The notes beneath the pieces are model-generated. The model did no database searches and had not been told where the DNA came from. It saw only the letters and a list, made by a program, of their open reading frames with translations. Of a stretch of DNA of 64,000 nucleotides, positions 48,401-59,628 are shown in pieces. The position numbers and the translations under genes are program-made. Every line of letters begins with the position of its first letter. The first letter of the stretch is position 1. This stretch comes from Favolaschia claudopus (lineage: Eukaryota; Basidiomycota; Agaricomycetes; Agaricales; Mycenaceae): assembly GCA_037176885.1 (NCBI GenBank), contig JAWWNJ010000029.1, positions 1,674,001-1,738,000 on the forward strand, in the 5' to 3' direction.

Positions 48401-48837
48401 AGCGTAGATCCTTCGACGATGGGGCCCATCGCGAGCAATAGCACCTGGTACCCTACTCAATCCGCGTCACCTTTTGGTGCGCCGGAGTTTATGGCTAACG
48501 GGCTCACGCACAACAACGTCGCCACTAATTACAAGAATGATCTCCGTTACGAGGCGCAGGTATTCCCCTCTCCAGTTGGATACGAATTACCTCCGGGTCA
48601 AAGTATCCCAGTGTTCAATGGCCATGGGAGGGATGGAGGATTGGATGTAGGGGAGATTGGCAATGAGGTCATGGCGATGTGGGCGAATGGGCCGGCGAAT
48701 TTTGAGTCAGTTTTATTTGTGATTTTCGGTAGAGTTTTACTGAGTGTTTACGTCGCAGGGTGAATGACTGGGAAGTCTACTTGAACGTGATGAACGAGTT
48801 GAGCCATGGGCTTGACGCGCCGGCGGCGATGTTATGA
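45492..48837 (+). CDS. Zn2Cys6 transcription factor with fungal_trans domain, between two peroxidase genes
   Basis: Twelve exons: 45492-45570, 45623-45628, 45680-45873, 45927-46310, 46360-46704, 46770-46987, 47043-47202, 47271-47552, 47607-47711, 47769-47905, 47979-48002, 48061-48705 plus a final 48759-48837, 2658 nt, 885 residues. The zinc cluster C-x2-C-x6-C-x9-C-x2-C-x6-C is split over three exons, one of only 6 nt (45623-45628). A linker and a dimerisation-type segment (YVEALETRLGITEQLLEK) follow, then the fungal regulatory domain with HVPHIGPLIFP-like, LYFLHQNLYYPVLHRPTFER, RRGWRLFDQV, RAFWVLVTYDRQVSMALGR and DVDFPIECDDEF signatures, and a Ser/Pro/Asn-rich tail. It resembles the XlnR/GAL4-type group. 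Lying between two peroxidase genes, it may regulate them; that is inference. Confidence 0.9.
45623..45628 (+). other. 6-nt microexon inside the zinc cluster
   Basis: GAGCGT is preceded by TTCTTCAG and followed by GTAAGT. With the C ending the previous exon and the GC starting the next it encodes R-A-C, giving the invariant C-x6-C spacing and the third zinc-binding cysteine. The flanking introns are 52 and 51 nt. Confidence 0.87.
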
Positions 48838-49067
48838 TATGCAGTTTGCTTTAGCTTAATACATATAAGTCCCAGCGCATAAACGAAGGAAGATGAAGAT
48901 ATAGAAATAAGTATTTCAAACTCAAGCTCCTAAACCCCAGAGTTCCAAAACTATGCATCAAATTGTGCTACTAAACTAAATGAAGGACAAACGAACGACA
49001 AAGAGACTAAATCCGCAACTGTCCTAATAACGACCTCGATAAACTTTCAAAACCCTCCAGCCCAGCC

Positions 49068-51263
49068 CTACGCGCACGCCTCGAACCCATTCACTGTGCG
49101 CTGGAACCCTGTCCTTGGGCTCTTCACCCCGTTCACCTCCGCACCAATATTATAGCCGGCTATTATGGACAATCTATCGGTCGGCAACTGGTAACTCCAG
49201 ATGTTGTACGCTGAAGAGCCAGAAGGGACGGTGGTCTTGGGGATGGGGACGTCGATTTCTTGAAGAGTTGGCCGACTGGTGTTATCGCGGCCTTGACGCT
49301 CGAGGTAGATGCGAGTTGGATTTACCCCGTTGCGAACCTTGTCAATGTCAATGATGGAACAAAGACACGAAGAATTGTGTTCTGTACTCACAGCAATGTC
49401 AATCCTCCCACCCGTCGGGTCCCTGCTTGTACCTGTATAGCATGACGAGGAAGAGAACATGATATCGTCCATCATAGGGAACCCAAGCCCTCCCTGGTCC
49501 TCGATCTTATTGTTCACAGCAAAACGCATGTTGGTGATACCCGCCGCTGCGTCGAGACCCACGAACGTCGTCCCGGTGCTCCCTGTGTCGGGACTGAATG
49601 TGTAGAACGCGAATTGGTTGCGGCCACCGCTTGACGTCTCGGCACGGCTGAATCGGAGGGTCGAGTTGTTATTGGCGTTGTTGCTTCCGTTGTGGTCGTC
49701 CCAGAGCAGGCGGACTTGGCGGGTAGAGTCCTCGGTCATGTTCCAGAACTATATATTCGATATAGGAGTTAGGCAAATCAAGAAAATGGAAGAGGAAGTC
49801 GACGGCAACACACTCTGACTTGGCCATTCATTTGAATTTTATCTCCAACCAGGAGGAGGTCGAGGTTCGAGGGCTTCACAGGGAGCCAAGTGACGACTTC
49901 CGTTAGTTTGCTACTCGGGTTCACCGTGTCGATCATCCTTGCCATGAGATCGGCACAAGTCGAGGCGAAGGTCTCTGGTGAGTCTGCGAATCTGGGTCAC
50001 AGAAATGAAAAGTCTTGAATACCGAGTACATAATAATAAACTCACGAGCGCATGGTAACGTTTCCGTCGCTTCCGAAAATCCGCTTGTCTGAATTCGTTG
50101 TGTCGTTAAGGCCGACGACGAGGGGGTTGACTGTCGTGCCAGAAATGTATTCAGTAGCGCTGAAAGAAAATATATTTAGCATAACGTCAAAACCTGAACT
50201 GGACTACGCACATCTTGTTGTCGAACGTAACCGGGGTGGTGTCGAAGTGAGCATTGGACTCTGCGACATCGAACTCAAAAATGAAATTCAATGAAGAATA
50301 CGAAGACACTGACGAGTATTGTTGGGATCGTCCACCTCCGGTGCAATGTCGGGGAAGGAAGCATGTTGCACACTGCCGAAGGAGTGTCTGCATACACCGG
50401 ATAAGCTTTCGACTGTAACTTGATAGAGCATAAGTTCGGGCGCACCCGCAAGCCACCAAGCCAATCATTTCCTCCTTCGTAAACCCTTGCCGGGCAAAAG
50501 AATCGATGTGTGAGTCTAAGCTGTCTTGCGGCTCGGGAACACCGGGAGCGTTAGGTTCCGTCGCATCGACACGTCCGCCGCGGAAGGGTATTTCTGGTCC
50601 ACCACTGCGGGACGAGTCCTTGTTTTTGAAAACATGCAATGATGAAGCGACGTTATACATACCAGGCACTGAATGATAAGACTGCCGCCACGGCAACTGA
50701 GTCCGCAACTGCGATTGTTCAGCGACAAGCATTAAATTGAGCGAAGAGTGACGAACTGGTGACATATCGGTTGGACGTCGCACTAATCGCCAAGAATGTG
50801 TTTTTAAAGCCGTCGCCAACATTCTAGATGTAAATAAAGCGAGTTAGAAGTTTACACGCAGGGAAATCAATCGAGCTTGCTAGCCTCAGACCGCGCCTGT
50901 TCCTCTTCAAACCGGATAGACCCATCCAAACCTCCCGTTCCGTCAGCGATGTTAAATGTTGCCATGTCGTGATACGCCTGCACACGCGAACCAATCGAAA
51001 TCATTCGATTTGCGATCGCCAAGAAGAGATGACTTGGCACTCACGGTGCGAATCCAATCCGCCGCATTCGACCGCCCCGACCGCGCTCCACCGCCATTGG
51101 GATCGAAACTGAAGGTGTCGCAAGGGTCAAGGAAAGCCGTCAGGCCTGTTTGCTCCCAGCGGAGTTGCTCTAGGGCATCCAGTTGCGGCGAGGGCCATGT
51201 GTAGGCGTAGACGCTAGCCAAAGAAGAGAGAAGAAAAGGAAGAGAAAGGCTGCGTGTCGCCAT
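49068..51263 (-). CDS. Secreted heme peroxidase (plant-peroxidase superfamily), intact paralogue
   Basis: Eleven exons on the minus strand: 51263-51045, 50977-50885, 50823-50757, 50708-50663, 50604-50446, 50387-50314, 50260-50212, 50159-50046, 49991-49814, 49748-49392, 49337-49068, 1626 nt, 541 residues. A signal peptide (MATRSLSLPFLLSSLASVYA) precedes YTWPSPQLDALEQ. The distal RTAYHD, the GGLDGSIRFE segment and the proximal ACGHSFGS are present, so heme binding and H2O2 use are expected. A long C-terminal region follows the peroxidase core. Exons 2-11 have the same lengths as in 42897-45163. The second intron has a GC donor in a weak context (GAG/GCTAGC), where the paralogue has GTGAGT, which could reduce splicing. 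A secreted oxidative enzyme; the substrate is unknown. Confidence 0.85.
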
Positions 51264-51877
51264 GATCGTCGAACTGAGGATCTTCGTGTCAAGTGAGTAG
51301 CTCTTTTATAGATACGCTCGCCACCGGCAAGAATTGACCGGGCCTTGGTATGCAGCGTTGCGGCTCTCGTATACGGACGGAGTAACGAGTTTCACGACGG
51401 CTAGAAGGGGCCGGAGGAATATTCCAGCTGGACGAAGTCCGAGTCAGACCGTCAGCTCGTCGTGAACAAGCTTCACAGTCGGACGCCCTGGAGTCGAGTT
51501 GCGGTAACACTGAGCAGGACGGAACCGTCGAGTGTAGCTGGCTATCTGGAATTTAATGCGATAATAAATGTGGAACGGGTCTTCTTCCGTGTTTGACGAC
51601 ACTTAGCGACACCTGCTGCGGAAGGCAGGAAGGAAGTGCCACGCAAATCATCGAAAACGGCACGAAAATCGGGCCCGGCCAATCTTCCCCAACCGTCGTA
51701 GACCGGAAAGCAGGCTGACTTTGCAAGGTCGTTCGTATTTGAAGATTGTCTGTAACTTTCATGAGCCAGGCTTGGTGGTGGCCACTGGTGAGTGGCGAGT
51801 GAGCGAAGCAAAGAGCGTCGTCACGCGTGACTATATCATGTGGCGGTCACTCACTGATGCCTCATCTGAGATCTCTT
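51264..51877. other. Promoter region of the second peroxidase gene
   Basis: No supported gene. A minus-strand TATA box is at 51303-51310. The foldback element at 51878 lies about 600 bases upstream of this gene's start. Confidence 0.45.
51303..51310 (-). promoter_or_regulatory. TATA box of the second peroxidase gene
   Basis: TATAAAAG on the minus strand lies 40 bases upstream of the ATG at 51263, matching the position and sequence of the box in the paralogous gene. Confidence 0.68.
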
Positions 51878-52671
51878 CACAGCCGCGTTTCCTCAATTTA
51901 TTGGGCCGACAAGTTAATTGTTAAGTTCTAAGTTTCTCATTTGGAATATGGGTCCCAGAAATTAGTTAAAATGCATTTGATTTCTTGGCGGTAGAAATAT
52001 AACTAGATGATATACTTTCTTGTCATATATCTCAACCCAATAAATCTGTTGTATCCTGACATCTTTCCTGAGCAAATAAATCAGTGACAGTTCATAGAGG
52101 AAAAGTCCCAGATGACTGAGACAGTAAGTTTTAGATTTAGAGTCCCCAGAAACGCTTCAAGATATGTGGGGTTTTCTGTGTATAAGAAACTAGAAGTTTC
52201 TGGACTCATTTGAGTGCCAGATAAATCGGACTAAAAACTTAGGATTTCACACAACATTAAATGTATCTGCAGGCTCTGGCAAATACATTTACTGGTGTCC
52301 AAAACTCTAAGTTTTCGGTCTGATTTCCTCGACTTATAAACGAGTCCAAAAGGTTCAAGTTTCTTGTACGTAGGAAACTCCACATAGTTTGAAGCATTTT
52401 CGGGGACACTAAATCTAAACTTTACTGTCTCGTTTATCTGGGACTTGTACTCTATAAATTGTGTACGGTTCATTTGCTTCTGAAAGCTATTAGGATACAA
52501 TAAATTTATTGGACTTAGATAGGGGACAGGAAGTTATATTATCTCGTTACATTTTTGGCGACAATAAATCAATTGTATTGTAGCTGATTTTTGGGACGCA
52601 TATTCTAAATGAGAAACTTAGAGCTTAACAATTAACTTGTCGGCCTGATAAATTGACGAAACGCGGCTGTG
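51878..52671. mobile_element. 794-bp foldback MITE with about 390-bp arms, CACAG ends and 3-bp target duplication
   Basis: Almost the whole segment is one long imperfect palindrome centred near 52275. The left arm starting CACAGCCGCGTTTC is matched in reverse complement by the right arm ending GAAACGCGGCTGTG, with similarity of roughly 85 per cent by eye along both arms. CTT flanks both sides (51875-51877 and 52672-52674). CACAG termini with a 3-bp duplication fit the CACTA (CMC/EnSpm) superfamily, but the assignment is tentative. No transposase is encoded. It is AT-rich against the flanking coding DNA. It could fold into a very long RNA hairpin if transcribed. Confidence 0.85.
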
Positions 52672-52674
52672 CTT

Positions 52675-53526
52675 CCCGAACCATGTACTGACGTCCTCAT
52701 TCCCTTGCATTTGAAGCTGCCAGACAGCATTCTCGTTACAATGCCTACCTTGGCCACTGCTTCTCAAACTTTGACGGCGCTCGGCGAGTCGCGCTGGCGC
52801 TCATTTCGGTGGCTTCTTGGCGGCGGCCGCGCCGCTCGGTCAACTCGTACGCGCTATTAACACCGACACGTCGGCTTCGAACCAACTCTATGGAAGAACA
52901 GAGTGCCACAGCTTCAGATCGATCTTTTGTCGCCCCGCTTCCCCAGAATCAATGGAATCTATGATATCTTGTTCCTGCTGTACATGTACAGCCAAGCCCG
53001 AGGATCCCGTATACCCGCTCTCTACACTGCTGACTGCCAGCGCCGCTGGATTTCGGCTATGGTCACCATCGTCAACATCTTTCGGTCTCAATAACCGGCC
53101 AAACCCAGACAGACTCTCACGGATGAGCAGCCCAATTGAGGACCGTCCAATCCACACTCCTCCACACTCTCCACAATGCATGGCAATGCCTAATGATACG
53201 TCAAGGCACTGCCCTCACTTGTTCTTCTCTGCTTGGTGGAATAAATAGCTTCACGGATATGCATCACGACAATCTCGATAGATTATGATATTGATGCAAA
53301 TACCGGGCTTCTTCGTTGTATTTGATTCCGTCGTTGTCGTCGGCTTTCATGTTCTTGTGTTTTTCGCCCGCAGGCGAGGCACTGGCACAGTATAAGATGC
53401 TGTACCTCTGGTATTTCGCGCTCTTCCCTCCCGTCCACTTGCCGGGAAAGTGGTGGGTGTTTCAGTAAGTGCAACTGACGGTCTAGCGGGAGTCTCACTG
53501 ACTTAGACTGTGCGCATTTTTAGGCG
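52675..53526. other. Intergenic region
   Basis: No supported gene. The end is the promoter of the membrane-protein gene starting at 53527. Confidence 0.4.
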
Positions 53527-54777
53527 ATGATATCTTTCCTTCAAGCCACCATCGCAGGGCTGGTCTCAATTTTTATCTTTTGTCCCGGTGAGTGAGTCTT
53601 GACGCGCCGTACGCTGTTTCAAATTCTAATCCCAGAATCTGGATGTAGCCAGTTGTCTTTCCGCACCAGTCCCTGTTCAAACCGCTGTGACTCTATGGCA
53701 GTTCAATCGAGGAAGACTGCTAGGGGCCCAGGTTACCCTTCCACTGGAGCCGCTGGGAACTCTCGCTGACGGATCAGCCACTACCTATCTTTACCAAGCC
53801 CTCAACCCAAACTTCATCACAACAACCAACTCATTCGGCTTTACAACACAAACAAGCCTGATACCCAGTGGGTTACTTCTCGTGCTAAGAATACAATTCT
53901 CCGTCAACTGAATCCTTGAATTCTTATCTTTTAGCTCCTCGCACAGTCATAGCCTCTGCTTCGGGATGGTTCGAGTCATTCGGACCTGGCTCTGGCATAT
54001 CCTGTGGTCTTGTTAATTCAACCTTCGGACAATGCTTCGACCTGTCCAACGGTACAGCGAAGGCAGCCAACTCAGGGAAACCGATTGCTGAAGTGATTGC
54101 GATCGCGAGTCCGACACCGACTTCTACCACTATCGAATCGGTGTCAAGTTCTTCAGCACCAACGACGTCTGTGGGGCTTGAAATAGCGCGTAAGTTGAAC
54201 ACTCAAATCGAGATCAATTATATCTGATTCAAGATACCAATTTACAGCTCCAACAGCATCTCCGTCGTTGACCCCCAGCCATTCCTCGAAAGGAGCCATC
54301 GCGGGAGGGATTATAGCAGCTTTCTTAGTCGTGTTTCTCGGTATCGCCGCGTGCCTACTCCTTCGACGTCGCCGGCTTCAGCAGCAACGGTACCAAGACG
54401 AATTCGCTGCCCGGGGATACAATCACACTCCCACTTCCCCTGACCAACCCAGGTCCAGCGAACCACTTACAGCATTCGAAACCTTTTCAGCTGGGCCAAG
54501 ACTAGAAAAACCGCAAATTGCGGCTCGGGGCCACCGGAGGGATGAGTCGAGTGGGGGTAGTAGCAGTAGCAGCAGTCAATCTTCTTCCAGCCCCTCAGCA
54601 GCGCATTCGCCACAGCCTTCCCATTCATCGGCTCATATTCCGACGGATGAATTGGTTCGGATATTGGCCGAGAGGATGCAGAGTGCAGATATTAATAGTC
54701 GTTCTACTGCAGCTGCTGCAGGACACGACGTGGCACCTCCGGCGTATCCTACTACGCCGCGGTTTCGTGGCAATTAG
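53527..54777 (+). CDS. Single-pass type I membrane protein with cytosolic PPxY motif (copy 2)
   Basis: Exons 53527-53587, 53670-53867, 53935-54189 and 54248-54777 (1044 nt) encode 347 residues. The first exon (61 nt, signal peptide) has the same length as in the paralogue 27901-29009, and all introns sit at equivalent places and phases. The extracellular part shares VTLWQF, GSATTYLYQALNP and TPRTVIASASGW with the paralogue. A Ser/Thr-rich linker, one transmembrane helix (AIAGGIIAAFLVVFLGIAAC), an Arg-rich stop-transfer and a long Ser/His/Pro-rich cytosolic tail follow, ending with VAPPAYPTT (PPAY). PPxY is a WW-domain ligand, used by yeast membrane adaptors of Rsp5, so an adaptor role is possible. 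No named family is recognised. Confidence 0.88.
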
Positions 54778-56144
54778 CTCGATTTTGCCGATGGAAAGGC
54801 GAAAGGAAAGGTGAAACAGAAGTTTTCATTTTGTATTGTACCTGCTTGAACTTTTGTAACTTAAACTTGATTTAGAAACTGTGTCGACGCGCACCATAGG
54901 ACGTTCAATGCATACTTTGTTAAGTAAAACGCGTCAACGGTCGACGCGAAGGGCGGACCGTGCGAGAAACGTGATCGCGAATGATGATCAAATCGTGATG
55001 GGTCACTCTTGGCCGGAACGCCCTGCATGCGTTGAAAAGTTGAGAGGTGAGTTGAAAGGTAGGTGAGCAAGGGTAGTAATTTAACATCTTAGTGGTTCGA
55101 GTGCGTTAACGTGTAATGAGTACAGATTCGACCGCTTACTGTAAGTCAACTTCCTGAATGGTCAAAGTCTCGCCGTAGTTTCGAGGTGGAACTACATAGA
55201 AGGTATTCCTTCTTTCCATGTCCCTTCAAAGGTTCCTTTTTGTGTAGCCAGCTCCTCCTGGCAAACTAGTCAAATTTTCCCCGCATCCTTGTACTACATG
55301 TGTTCGCTGTACACTTGACTTTCGGCACCGGAACCTGTTGATAATTAGGACTCGGCGCACGATCTGGGGATGCCTTGTCGTACTTCAGAAGCTCTCGTGG
55401 TGTCCTGGGGAATCCACCTCTGTACAAGCTCATAATATAACTTCAACGGCATCGGGATCCCGTTTCCGCAAGAGACTTACTTGGACCATCCCACTCTGCC
55501 GCTCAAATTTACATTCAGAGAGCTGATATATTCTTCCGAAATTTCGGGTTGATTTTGTGCAGAATTTCGCTCAAACTCAGAGGTTGAATTTCGAATTAAC
55601 ATTTTCCAACCATCATTCCGATCATCAATTACATCAAAGTCGCGTGGTGATCAAACCCGCTGATAATCTATCGGCCCGAAACCCCTGACTCCTTTTTTTC
55701 GCCTTTCACTCCGACGGTCTCCATCGCCCTCGTCTATCCGTCCATGTTTCCCTCCGTTTTCTGCTGCTGGTGCGTACGGGATTCTGTAGAGGAGGATGAT
55801 CCTACGGTACGTCTTGGTGACTCGTTCAGCGCGCCTAGAGGAATGTTGACGGTGCGTGGTGCGGGGCCTTGGTTTCGTAGGTAATGCCAACGGAAACTAC
55901 ACATCTTATCTCTCCAGTCCCCGGAATACCTTCGTATGTATACGCCTTCTGTCAAGTCAACTCAAGACCCCATCTCTTTTTGTTCTTCTTCTCATCGTAG
56001 CCCTGGTCTGGCGGAAACCTCGGCAGTGGATCATCAAAAATTGCAAGATAAAATGGGGACTATAGTGCGCACGAAGGAGGGGTGTGTGCCGCGCTGTATC
56101 GTTGACAATCTTGCTGCTCATTCCTCCTTATTCTCCCCAGAAAA
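54778..56144. other. Intergenic region
   Basis: No supported gene. The last bases (TATTCTCCCCAGAAAA) precede the ATG at 56145; the CAG there could be an acceptor for an untranslated exon. Confidence 0.4.
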
Positions 56145-57230
56145 ATGGTCAATCTCACCGCTCGCACACCATTCATCCTCCAAACAGCCGCTACACCTCC
56201 ATCAAACGAGGCAGGTCCGTCCGCTCTCCCAGCGCCTTCCTTCTCCACCGAAGCAGCTGCGGCGTCTTCATCCGACTCACCCACAACCCCCACCACTCCT
56301 ACACCTCTCGACCGTCGACGTCCTGCAGTCGTCACGATGACCCCCGCAGGCGCGCGTCTTCGCGCCGACAGTCGTTATTCTTCTCCCAGCGCGTCGCGTT
56401 CGTCGTCGCGGCGGAGGGTAGGTGGAGATAATTTGGACATATACGCAACGTATGCGCGGCATCCCGATCGGGAACGGGGTCGACATGCGCCCGTGCCGAG
56501 CGAATGGCTCAAGGAGGCTGCTGATTCGACAGCTTCCGAGCCGTCGGCGAAGGGTCGAGGCGCAGCTGAGGGGGGCAAGGTCAGTTTAACTTGTTTCGTC
56601 CGTCGATTTTTGAAGAGATCGTTTCTGAGTCGTTTGCTAGGTATCGTCGAAACCCGTTGAAATCCGAAAGAATCCAGGTTCTGATGAGGATAACGCAAAA
56701 ACAATGGCGATCGCTTTCTCTTGGGGTGATACATGAGAATTGTCGCCTTGGTCAAAATAGACGAGCGTGTAGACCAGAGAATAGACCTAGAAGATTGACA
56801 TCCGCCTCGAAATCCTCGTCACCGCCGATCGGAGAACCCCACTTGAGCGAATTCCGAGGTACTACTTTATAAACGAGGTACGAGTCTTGTGGGTATCGGT
56901 ATTGTGGGTGAGACGATATTGAAGGAAGTTACCCTGAAGAATCTACCTTTCTCTCTCCATGTCTGTCCATCAGGCGAGTTTACTCGATATCCCTGGTTCA
57001 GCCTTCGCGCCATCATGATCCAGGTGCGTAAATCCTTCTTCCCTTCTCCCGTCGTTTCGCCCGTGAATTCGTGACAATGCCAGCAGTGGGACTCTCCGAA
57101 TCCACGAGCCGCTCGACTACTCTATCGACTCCCCTCTTCGGTTGAGGGTTCGCACTTGGGTCAGGTGGCATCATCCAATCCACTCCCTTACGCTCCTCAG
57201 AAGCAGCTGAACAAAAGCCTTTTCATTTAG
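56145..57230 (+). CDS. Protein of unknown function, 265 residues
   Basis: Five exons 56145-56579, 56641-56725, 56778-56858, 56974-57023 and 57084-57230 sum to 798 nt (265 residues), with all junctions in frame and four introns of 52-115 nt with GT-AG borders. The N-terminal half is Ser/Thr/Pro/Ala-rich and probably disordered, with an Arg/Ser run near residues 80-95. The C-terminal half is more conserved-looking: FTRYPWFSLRAIMIQ followed by WDSPNPRAARLLYRLPS. No signal peptide or membrane segment. I do not recognise the family. The fit of several short exons in one frame is good evidence for a real gene. Exon 3 depends on choosing CCAG at 56774-56777 over nearby AGs that would introduce stops. 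Confidence 0.68.
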
Positions 57231-58374
57231 CGCACAACACTGATTCTGCAAGTCTTGACACCGCTCTACATCTCAGCCCCTGATGCATTTTGGCGTCCTG
57301 AGCAACCGATCGAACCTACCTTCCGGATTATCCGGCCGATATAAAGTGAGCATTGCCTCTCTTGAGATGGAGCGACACTGTACGATAAGTACCAAGTCGA
57401 AAATGCAGAGTTCTATGTGCTGGTTCCGTTGGATATAGAGCTTGGCCGTCTTCCCGGGCGACGCTATTGAAGCATGCATGGTAGGTGCTTTTCCAATAAG
57501 CAAGAACAAGCTCATGATCATTGGTAGAATCTCATATGGAGTTATGACATTGAACTGTACCGTGTATGTATGTATGCGTTCATCACGGAGTTTGTTAGGT
57601 TTTGAACGGGTGATCATTTATTTTTCAAGGTCAAAGCGCAGCGAACGTCATACAAACAATGCAAACAAAGCTACCTTCCCCCCGCGCACAAAGGTTCTTA
57701 CAATACAGGCGTTGAAGTTTTGGTAGACTACCACCACGAAATACCGAAAAGACATCACGGGGCCGTGCCCGCCGTGCGAAGGTTGTTGATAATGACACGG
57801 AGCCACTCCGACGCGAGTTCGCTTTGTCCTCGAAAGCTGATTGCTTTGGCGTCGAAGGCGCGCATCTAATCACCCACTCAGAACCTATGATGCGAAATTC
57901 GGCATCTTCCGAGCGAATCTCACGGTTCGAAATTTCGAACATCGGATTTTCTCAATATCAGAACGGTGCAGGAGCTAGCGTTTTGCTTCTGTGTATTCTA
58001 CCTGACAACAACTCACACAAAGTAACCTCCCCACATCTAGCAATGTTTTCTGAATCTCCTTCCCAGGTGATAGTCAAGAGCGTTCAATTCCTGCCCGGCG
58101 TCATTCGGCATGGCAAGCTGTGGGTAGGTGGATGGGTATATGTACTTACATGCGGACACAAGGCTTTCACCCAAGGGGTTGCAAGGAGATGCAGCCACCC
58201 GAATGCAGCTCGTCGGAATGTTTCGAACGGAATCCACGGATGTAGATCCCTTCTTTAGTCCATTCTGCTTACGCTTTCTACAAAACACATGCGGACCGGC
58301 TTCTCGTGGGACTTCTCCTCGTTGACCTATATAAACCACCCACCGCCTTGGCGTCCACCTCCAACAGTTCGATC
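57231..58374. other. Intergenic region with TATA box at its end
   Basis: No supported gene. A TATATAAA box at 58328-58335 lies 40 bases before the next ATG. Confidence 0.42.
58328..58335 (+). promoter_or_regulatory. TATA box of the small secreted-protein gene
   Basis: TATATAAA starts 47 bases before the ATG at 58375, a perfect consensus, suggesting a strong inducible promoter. Confidence 0.72.
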
Positions 58375-58836
58375 ATGCAACTCTTCGCCTTCTCTGCTGC
58401 CCTCCTCGCCGCCGCTGTATCTGCCGTTTCCGCGCAGGCGACGCTCCCCGTCCTTTCGTCCTTCGGCGCCGACGGCTGCGCTGGCGCTGTGCTCGATACG
58501 TGGACTGGTGTCCCTGAGGATGGCTCTTGTCATGCTACTCCCGGCGCTGTGTCTGTGAACGTGAAGACTGGAACCGCTCCTCGCTGCACCATCGACGCGT
58601 ACAGCACCGGTGCGTGATTTTCCTGCTTTCGAATGATTTCGCGTATTCAATTGCAAATTTTACTCTAGCCGGCTGCGAGCCTTCCGGATTTTTCAGCCCC
58701 ATCCCCGTCGCGGATGCATGCTTCAGGTGAGGATCGTTTACTTCGTTGTGCACTTCGGTGATCGATAATTCTGTTGGATCTCAGCCCCGGACAGTCCATT
58801 GCCTCCGTTCGCATCGTCTGCATCACCGTTGGTTGA
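58375..58836 (+). CDS. Small secreted cysteine-containing protein, 114 residues
   Basis: Exons 58375-58609, 58669-58726 and 58785-58836 (345 nt) encode 114 residues. An N-terminal signal peptide (MQLFAFSAALLAAAVSAVSA) is followed by a short mature protein with six cysteines (GCAG, GSCH, PRCT, AGCE, DACF, IVCI), enough for three disulfides. All junctions keep frame with GT-AG borders of 58-59-nt introns. A consensus TATA box lies just upstream. Expected to be exported; role unknown. Such proteins in basidiomycetes include effector-like and developmental proteins, but nothing here allows assignment. Confidence 0.83.
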
Positions 58837-59628
58837 GGGGTTTATATGCTGCGGTACAAAACGACTGTCGATGTGGAATGAAAATAATTTCAAGCTTGAG
58901 TCTTGAGACTTGACCTTACTTGGCCTTCACCGCCAGCGGAGTTGGCCAGAATTAGCCGTCTACATCCTTCCTTCCACCAGCTTCCACCCTTACCGAATTC
59001 TCGTCCGCGGTCAATAGCCGTGACGATCAGGGCCGACCACTGGCCCTCCATGCGAATCGCCGCAATCGGAGTGTGGTAACCATGTCGTCTCCTCCTACCT
59101 AGTAACGCATAGCTTCCGTCTGCTTCCGTTTCTCGGCTTGAGGTTAAGCCCGACTTCAAGCTTGCTTTTGGCGCACTGACATCGACGACGGTGATGACTC
59201 AGATAAACATCCTCACAGCGGCTATGACACCTGCTAAGACATAGGAGACAAATCCGCAAATATCACTCGATTTCGAGCACCTCAAAATTTCATCTCACGA
59301 TTGAGTACGTTGTTTTAGGTCTGAGGCCAATCTGTGGCTCTGTTCTGTTGCAATCTCTCGCTGAATGTGGCTCTGTTCTGTTGCAATCTCTCGCTGAATG
59401 TCTTTAATTTCAAAGTGATGTCCATGCCTCTGGGAGCCCTAGCACTCGGTGAATGTATCGAGAACGATCCAAATGGCAGATGCGCTTGCTTTCAATATTG
59501 AGTTGCCCCCAGCTCTTATTTCCAGATCCTCTCATAGGTATATTCCCTCGGTGCGCTCACTTTCGTCTGTTCGGGATAAATCAGAACGAAAATAACAAAG
59601 TTGGGAGGTTTGAACCGTGAAATGGACG
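58837..59628. other. Intergenic region with a 33-bp tandem duplication
   Basis: No gene is supported. The only structure is the exact tandem duplication at 59333-59398. Confidence 0.42.
59333..59398. repeat. Perfect tandem duplication of a 33-bp unit
   Basis: Bases 59333-59365 and 59366-59398 are identical copies beginning TGTGGCTCTGTTC. Two exact copies with no divergence suggest a recent replication slip. Confidence 0.93.
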
